A DNA stretch of 64,000 nucleotides from Vandiemenella viatica. Its lineage: Eukaryota > Arthropoda > Insecta > Orthoptera > Morabidae. Below, in pieces: positions 58,488 through 64,000 of the stretch. Where the stretch lies: NCBI GenBank assembly GCA_031002005.1, contig JARYHS010008074.1, positions 271,003,930-271,067,929 on the forward strand, written 5' to 3'. Made by a program: the position numbers and the translations under genes. The notes below the pieces were generated by a model that did no database searches, was not told the origin of the DNA, and saw only the letters and a program-made list of their open reading frames with translations. How positions within the stretch are numbered: position 1 is the first letter of the stretch; every line of letters starts with the position of its first letter.

Positions 58488-58495
58488 GATGCTAG

Positions 58496-60130
58496 TAACA
58501 AATATGTTGAAGATCTAGGACAGCTGTCTCCTGTGTAATTTAACTGTAAAAGAAGCAGTTTCCATCTCAGTGCAGTATAGGGTTAGAATAGCATATGTAT
58601 GAGAAATGATAGTATGAAAAAGAAAGAAGGAAAAATACTCGTGTTGCTGCTGGTCACATGGCTTTAATAGCCAGATAATACAATAAAAGTTACTCACAGA
58701 TAACAACACTCTCTAAATCAGTCACAAATGTATTTAATGTAAAATTATTTGTCTAAAGAAACAGGAGTATAAGAAAGGAAGGATGTAAAATCCTGGTAAT
58801 GAAACATTATTACACATGGACACATACATACTAATCTTGAATTTATTTTTAAACATCCATAAACTATGTTCAGTATATTTTACAAATTCTAAGAGACTTT
58901 ATTCTGTGATTAGACAGCATTCTCTTATTCAAATAGCCTTGACACAACATCTATTTATTGTTCAAAAGTAGGTAATAGCACACAGCTTATAATGTCTGTA
59001 TTTATGACACACGAAAAAAAAAAAACCATTTAATAGAAATCACACATCATAATACTGTATATTGTTTACCGACATCAAACTGTAACCAATCACATCTTAA
59101 TAGTTAACAAGTATCATTTTACTATGGAAAGCAGCTGTTTTGAAAGGCTTTCAGTATGTTTATAGAGATTCATATACATAAAAATTTTATTAGTTTAGCA
59201 TAAAAAATATATATTTTCTTCAGGATTCAAATTTTAGGTTTACAACATCATAAAATTTATACCACAGTAATGCATTTTGCTAGGATTGCACATTACTCAG
59301 AACTTTCAATTTGGAATTACTATTACAAACCCTAAACATGAGGAATAAGTGAACCAGTTAAAATCACTTGTTTAAATAATCAGTAAACTGATTAAACTGC
59401 CAAACACCAATTATATGTTTACTACAAAATCGTTACACTGCATTCTACCTGGGACTATTAATATATTTTAATTCATTAACAAATATACATGGTATGACAG
59501 GATTCCACAGATGTACAAAAAGTGTAAAATGAACAGTCTCCATTATTTCAATCAGTGTATTAAATGCACTATGATACAACAACACTGCATTCATCAGAAC
59601 ACCAATCTGTAGTCTCTTCACAGAAAAAAAAAAAAAACTATTTCAGATTTGTAAATAATACATACACGGATAAAAAAAAAATATAAACGCTAAAAAAAAT
59701 CAGCAAATAATCTCATTAAACTAACAGTTGTCTTTCTCTGCGAAAATCAAACTTTCCATACTTTTCACAAAATGAACATTAAGAAACTGTGCCCATTGTA
59801 TTAAACAGATTTGTGATGTTATGAATATAAGACTGAATAATTACAGTATCAAGTGTCTGTGTATATATATTATATATATATTAATATACAATGACTCTAT
59901 TTACAAATATTTACAGATTACGCTCAGCAGATGACCACTGTATAACACTGGCCCTTTATCTCTAATGTCAAATGCAAATTGCACAATGTTCCAAAATATA
60001 GTATAGTATAAGCACACAGGACATCATTCATGAGTACAAAAAAGCACTTACATGAGTCTGTGCATACAAAGATAAAATTCTTAGCTGCCAATAAAATATA
60101 AATAACACATACGGATGAGTATATAGGTCA
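58496..60130 (-). other. Probable 3' UTR of the host gene
   Basis: 1.6 kb of AT-rich, repeat-poor sequence directly downstream of the stop codon at 60131. Several AATAAA signals occur on the minus strand (TTTATT on plus, for example near 58842, 58900 and 58951). Its quality differs from the repeat-laden rest of the window. Where transcription ends cannot be fixed from sequence. Confidence 0.5.
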
Positions 60131-60938
60131 CTATGCATCAAGGTCATCCTCCCGCTGGCTGGAAAAGTATGAGACTAGGCCACCAAATTCACCACCACCA
60201 TCCTCTTCATAAGATCTTGATTCTGCTGGAGGTGGATCTGGCAACTGTTGCACACTGTGGGGTGATTCAATACCTACTCCCACATATTGATCATGGTATG
60301 GAGATCCCTGGTATGCTTGTGGCTGGAGACCTTCTTCTACTGAAGGAGGGGGAGGATAGCTTCCATAATGGTAGCCAGATGGGGGTGGTGGTGCATGATA
60401 AGGTGGAAAACTGCGGCCATGTTGATGTGGATGTGAAACCTGGGACTGATGTTGTGGTGGTGGGGATGGTTGGGCATGTAAGTGTCCAGTCGTTGGAAAT
60501 GAGTGCCTTGTCTGTGGTGGCATTACTGGTGGTGGCTGTGGTACATCCTGAGGGAACCTTGGCCGAGTATATGGTGCTGGAGGTGGTGTGCTATGAGATG
60601 CAGGTACTGGAACAGTAGATGGCTTCACCCCTAATGGACTGCCTGTTGCTACAGGCACCACTGATGTAGGTTGTTGAACCCCATCTACAGGCCTTGGACC
60701 TACCGCAGGGGTAGATGGTGGACCAACAGTTATAGGACCACCACCTGATGGTGATGGGTCCAAAGGATGATGAGAACCATGGAATACTGGTGGCACCTGA
60801 GCATTGGGAACACGTGACCTCATGGGCTGACTGATTGGGCCGTTGTTTGGCGGAGGTGGCCTTGTCATTCCTGTTCTTGCAGTATAGTGCTGCTGCATCA
60901 TTACTGGGCTGGTTGTTGGTGGTGGTCCTGGTGTTTGC
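60131..60938 (-). CDS. Last coding exon of a proline-rich host protein, gene not identified
   Basis: Open from a TTTTCAAG acceptor (exon start 60938) to TAG at 60131, about 269 codons. The protein is rich in Pro, Gly, Gln, His and Ser, with PPPP runs, HPHQHGRSFPPY, GYHYGSYPPPP and an acidic, probably conserved end GGLVSYFSSQREDDLDA. The exon begins with the third base of a codon. No stops, and codon use differs from the TE genes around. Low-complexity sequence gives no catalytic domain; it resembles a scaffold or RNA/transcription-linked protein tail, and the C-terminal motif is the part most likely to identify it. Upstream exons lie beyond an intron that contains TE sequence to the window end. 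Confidence 0.78.
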
Positions 60939-62064
60939 CTTGAAAAGAAACAAAAAGAAAACATTAATTACTTAAACTGTTATGGCATTTGAATGGAATG
61001 CCAGAATATCTGGTAATAGATTAAAACACTGAAATCCTTTTTTTTAAAAGAAAAATTAAGGCTGTGTTTGACTTTATATTTACATTTATTTGCAAATTTT
61101 TAATATAGTGTTGTGATTGGTTTACACTTATATACCCGGTTCTTCCATAAACAACTTGTTGCAAGTTATATCTTAAATTCTACCATGCATATAAATTCCA
61201 AGAATTTACACAAACAGCTCCACCCATACATATTCCATAAATCAAAAACATTATTTCCACATGCAAAAGAAATTAAAAAGTTTAAATAGTTTTTTCCACA
61301 AGGGAGTGAAATTATACAATAAACTGCCAGTGGGGGGGAACAGAAATTTTTAAGAAAAGCCTAAAGATGTATCTAGCAGAAAATGCTTACTATTCTGAAG
61401 AAGATTATTTAAAGCCAGTCAAATTTTGTATTAAACAGATTTGTTAATAAACTAGCAATTATAGATAAATTGTACCAAATTTTATGTATATATTCTATGA
61501 ACCATACATTTGTAGATGACCTCACAAATTGTGTACTTACATTTTATAACTACAAAGACGAACAAAATATACATAAAAATGTATCATATGGTGAATTAAC
61601 TGAATAAATTTTTTTAAAAAGTGAATAAATGTTGTAATTGTCTCAGTACTACTTAGTCTAAATATGAAAGAATTTCATTTGGCAAAAATTGAGGGAATGA
61701 ATTTAAAAAATTTCTTTTGCTTTTTATTTATATTTTACTTTAAAATGACATATTTTTGACCCGTTTCATTTTTTTATTTTTATTTCATTAACTTCTTTAC
61801 AGTGATTAACATTTCTAATTATATTGTTTTTATAACTATTGAATGGAATCTGAAATAAAATCATTACATCATATATTGATGCAATACTCACAACTATTTT
61901 ACATAAAATTGTTAATTGCATTATAACAGACAAAATAACTATTTGATTATTGAAGATGAGTGTCCAAATTACTAAAATAGGAAACTATCAGAAATGCACT
62001 TACAACATTAGAATAAATAGATAATTTTTGATTCCAGTATGTATATATATCTATACTATTATAT
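60939..62064 (-). other. Host gene intron with LINE tail
   Basis: Intron sequence upstream of the last exon, with a polypyrimidine-like TTTCTTTTTGTTTC before the acceptor. It has a LINE remnant at 61290-61620 and otherwise AT-rich sequence. Confidence 0.6.
61290..61620 (+). pseudogene. LINE 3'-end fragment in the intron
   Basis: The reading GVKLYNKLPVGG, then KKSLKMYLAENAYYSEEDYL is the end of a non-LTR RT of the same broad type as 49620-50010, with an indel in the G-run at 61333. It ends in an A-rich stretch at about 61610. Confidence 0.6.
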
Positions 62065-63967
62065 ACCGCAGCAATTTGGATGTAGTTTTCACGTTTTTAG
62101 AGCCAATGGTGCCAGTCAAAATCTGGGAAAAATAGCTAATGACTTATATGTACCATGGGAAGGAGCAAACAATTAAAAACCTTTATATTTGGAAAATTGT
62201 GGGCTGTCAATCATAATGCACTTCAGACGCGCACTCCTTTCGCAATAATCTCACAAAACATTCGATTCAGTTTTATTTTTTTTATTTTTGTTACTCAGTT
62301 TTCTGGACCACAGTGCTTAAAATAAATGGAATACGCGAATAAAAGGTAATAAGCATAGACTTGAATCGCAACAGGTAAGTTAAAATACTAAATGAGTTAA
62401 ATTAATTACTATATGGTGGTAGACATGTATTATCTCTGGTAGGCAGTTAACAGTTTGTCTCTGGCACAATATGTCGCTAAACATTGTACATTAATAAGCC
62501 AATATTTCTTCTTTACATATCATTATAGTTAAGAAAATTAGTTTTTTTCCCGAAGAAAGATGTATGAAAAACAGCTACCACAAATATCAACAGGTAACAA
62601 TACATTTTCCCCACAATGACTTGTGGGGAACTTTCCATATTTCTGCGTACGTTACTCGATTAATATATATTTTGTGGCTATAAACTGCAAATATTCGTCA
62701 CTAATATTGCCCAAGGAAAGTGTGTACAAATTTTGGCTGCTGTTCAAACCACAGCCAGTAAAATGAACTGTTTTTTCTATTAAATAAGTCTCATAACCCA
62801 GATTCTGCAATGTTTATCACCGTACGTGCTTTGGGTTAATGACGACTGCAACATGGAATGAGTGAAACTAAAAATCAATTAAGCATCTTAAAACATTATG
62901 CCACACCGCGTGAATAACAATAAAACTAAATCCATCATTCCTTATGATCTAACGAAGTGAGTCAATTGTCATTCTGGTCCAGGGTGGTTTTTAACCTAAC
63001 CACAAATCTGACTAATAATTATTTTTGTAAATCATAGCTTCTGTCAGAACCGCATTAATACATTCACTGTTATAGAGTCTTTGATTTGGAATTACTTACA
63101 TGCGGGTGAAATAATAACATTAGTAATTTGGTGTCACTGAAAACGAAGGAAATTAAAATTAATTCGTAACGTGTAAGATAAGTTTTAGTACGTGCTATTT
63201 TAAAATGGAAATAATTGATCGAATCAACAAATCATCAAATTAAAACCAATATCCAATCAGAAAAAAAGATGCTGTTATTATTATTAATAAAGAAAACTGC
63301 TCTAAATAAATTCACGACACCACAGTTATCGTGAAATTCTCAGGCTCGAAATGTGGGTAGTTGTATAAGAGCCATTAAGAAAAAAATACATGTTATTACT
63401 CAAGGATTAGGAATGTATTTATATGGTATTTAAAAAAGGGATTCTACGATTACCGTGGTGCCACAATTTGATGATGAATTTTTATGTAACTCGACGAGAC
63501 AAATTGAAAGTAAACAATACAATTTTTTGGTATCTCGCTTAGTTCTTGGGAAATTGTATCTCAAAAGTGAGGAGATTAGAGTGAAATCCAGCATGGACCA
63601 GAAAAAAATTCACCGAAACCACTATATCTACACAGTGGAAACGCTCTATAAGTGTTTTATTTTCTTCCTAGTGGTTGTTGTTAGGTTGAAATACAGCCTG
63701 GACCAGAAGAAATGCCACCAAAAGCACAAGGAACTATACCTATAACAGATTTTTGACATGCTGTATCTCGAAAACCAAGCAAGGTATCAAAATAAAATTT
63801 CTTTATTTTCGATTTGTTTTGCCGAGTTCTATAAGAATCCATTATCAGATTGTGGCGCCATGGTAATGATAAAACTGCCTTAAAAAATCTTGCGAGTGAT
63901 CTTAGTGCATTCGTTGCTGCAATACTATCGTTGGCGGTGTAGATAGTTTAGAATTAATGGCCATTAC
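62065..63967 (+). mobile_element. Large unclassified repeat, copy 2
   Basis: The complement of 31090-33339. It opens CCGCAGCAATTTGGATGTAG and follows copy 1 to about 63967. It contains fold-back MITE copy 3. It is shorter by about 350 bp because of one gap. No coding was seen. Confidence 0.75.
63438..63879. mobile_element. Fold-back MITE, copy 3, perfect 8-bp duplication
   Basis: The ends are GGGATTCTACGATTACCG and (complement) GGCAGTTTTATCATTACC, with TTAAAAAA at 63430-63437 and 63880-63887. It is at the homologous site of copy 1 inside the large repeat, so the MITE inserted in their ancestor. Confidence 0.92.
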
Positions 63968-64000
63968 CATTTTTTAAATGTAATTTATATATTTTGCTTC

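Larger units (their letters stand above)
53851..58488 (-). mobile_element. hAT element, 4.6 kb, with transposase and nested insertions
   Basis: The termini are CAGGGCACTCTAGAGG and (complement) CAGGGCCCGCTCTAGG. ATGCTAG directly adjoins both ends (53844-53850 and 58489-58495), a 7/8 match for the hAT duplication. The transposase on the minus strand starts at about 56543; MITEs at 55592-56200 and 57004-57355 and C-rich inserts at about 54830-55070 are nested in it. Confidence 0.82.

Noticed and set aside
62047..62064. Helitron 5' end TCTATACTATTATA
   Set aside because: The word is not present at the matching edge of copy 1, so it may be flanking sequence; no 3' CTRR end could be tested.

Overview
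This window is eukaryotic nuclear DNA, almost certainly from an insect with a large, transposon-rich genome. The insect call rests on an errantivirus-type LTR element with an envelope gene, Jockey-clade LINEs, tRNA-derived SINEs of arthropod type, P-like elements with a THAP exon, Tc1, hAT and Harbinger elements, short TTAGG runs, and a host gene with introns. I cannot name the order with confidence. There are no bacterial operons, rRNA genes or CRISPR arrays. Nearly all recognisable coding sequence is mobile-element sequence; the one clear host gene piece is the last coding exon of a proline-rich protein (60131-60938, minus).

Layout. 1-1875: PIF/Harbinger element whose transposase intron contains the companion MADF/BESS gene on the other strand. 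1887-10300: a graveyard of Penelope-like elements (PLEs) and Jockey-clade LINEs, including a PLE whose 5' part is inverted, and a 70-bp GC-hairpin minisatellite. 10895-12990 and 18670-19640: two copies of one LINE family, each carrying a SINE with target-site duplications. 16090-18640: a 368-bp tandem satellite built from two 184-bp halves. 20372-29638: a complete errantivirus-like provirus on the minus strand with 0.67-kb LTRs, a CCTC target duplication, an intact env and broken gag and pol. 31090-33339: a large unclassified repeat, present again in reverse at 62065-63967. 33513-34790: a SINE and a hAT pseudogene. 35030-46625: one PLE split by a 2.2-kb hAT element and by a 7.76-kb element with 2.5-kb inverted repeats that has Polinton-like termini. 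46770-47908: Tc1 pseudogene. 49300-50010: LINE tail with a minisatellite 3' UTR. 50172-52372: two P-like elements. 53071-58488: a hAT MITE, then a 4.6-kb hAT element containing two further MITEs. 58489-64000: 3' UTR, last exon and intron of the host gene.

The structure is one of nested insertion. Several insertions can be read to the base because target-site duplications survive, and in two places the host PLE resumes on the far side of the insertion. The most unusual signal is a family of fold-back elements (31175, 55592, 63438) with 8-bp target duplications, whose arm sequence also occurs as exact 150-bp-period modules inside the THAP-bearing P-like elements. The second is the 7.76-kb long-inverted-repeat element at 38479-46234. 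All family assignments come from reading protein motifs and repeat ends by eye; no database search was possible.
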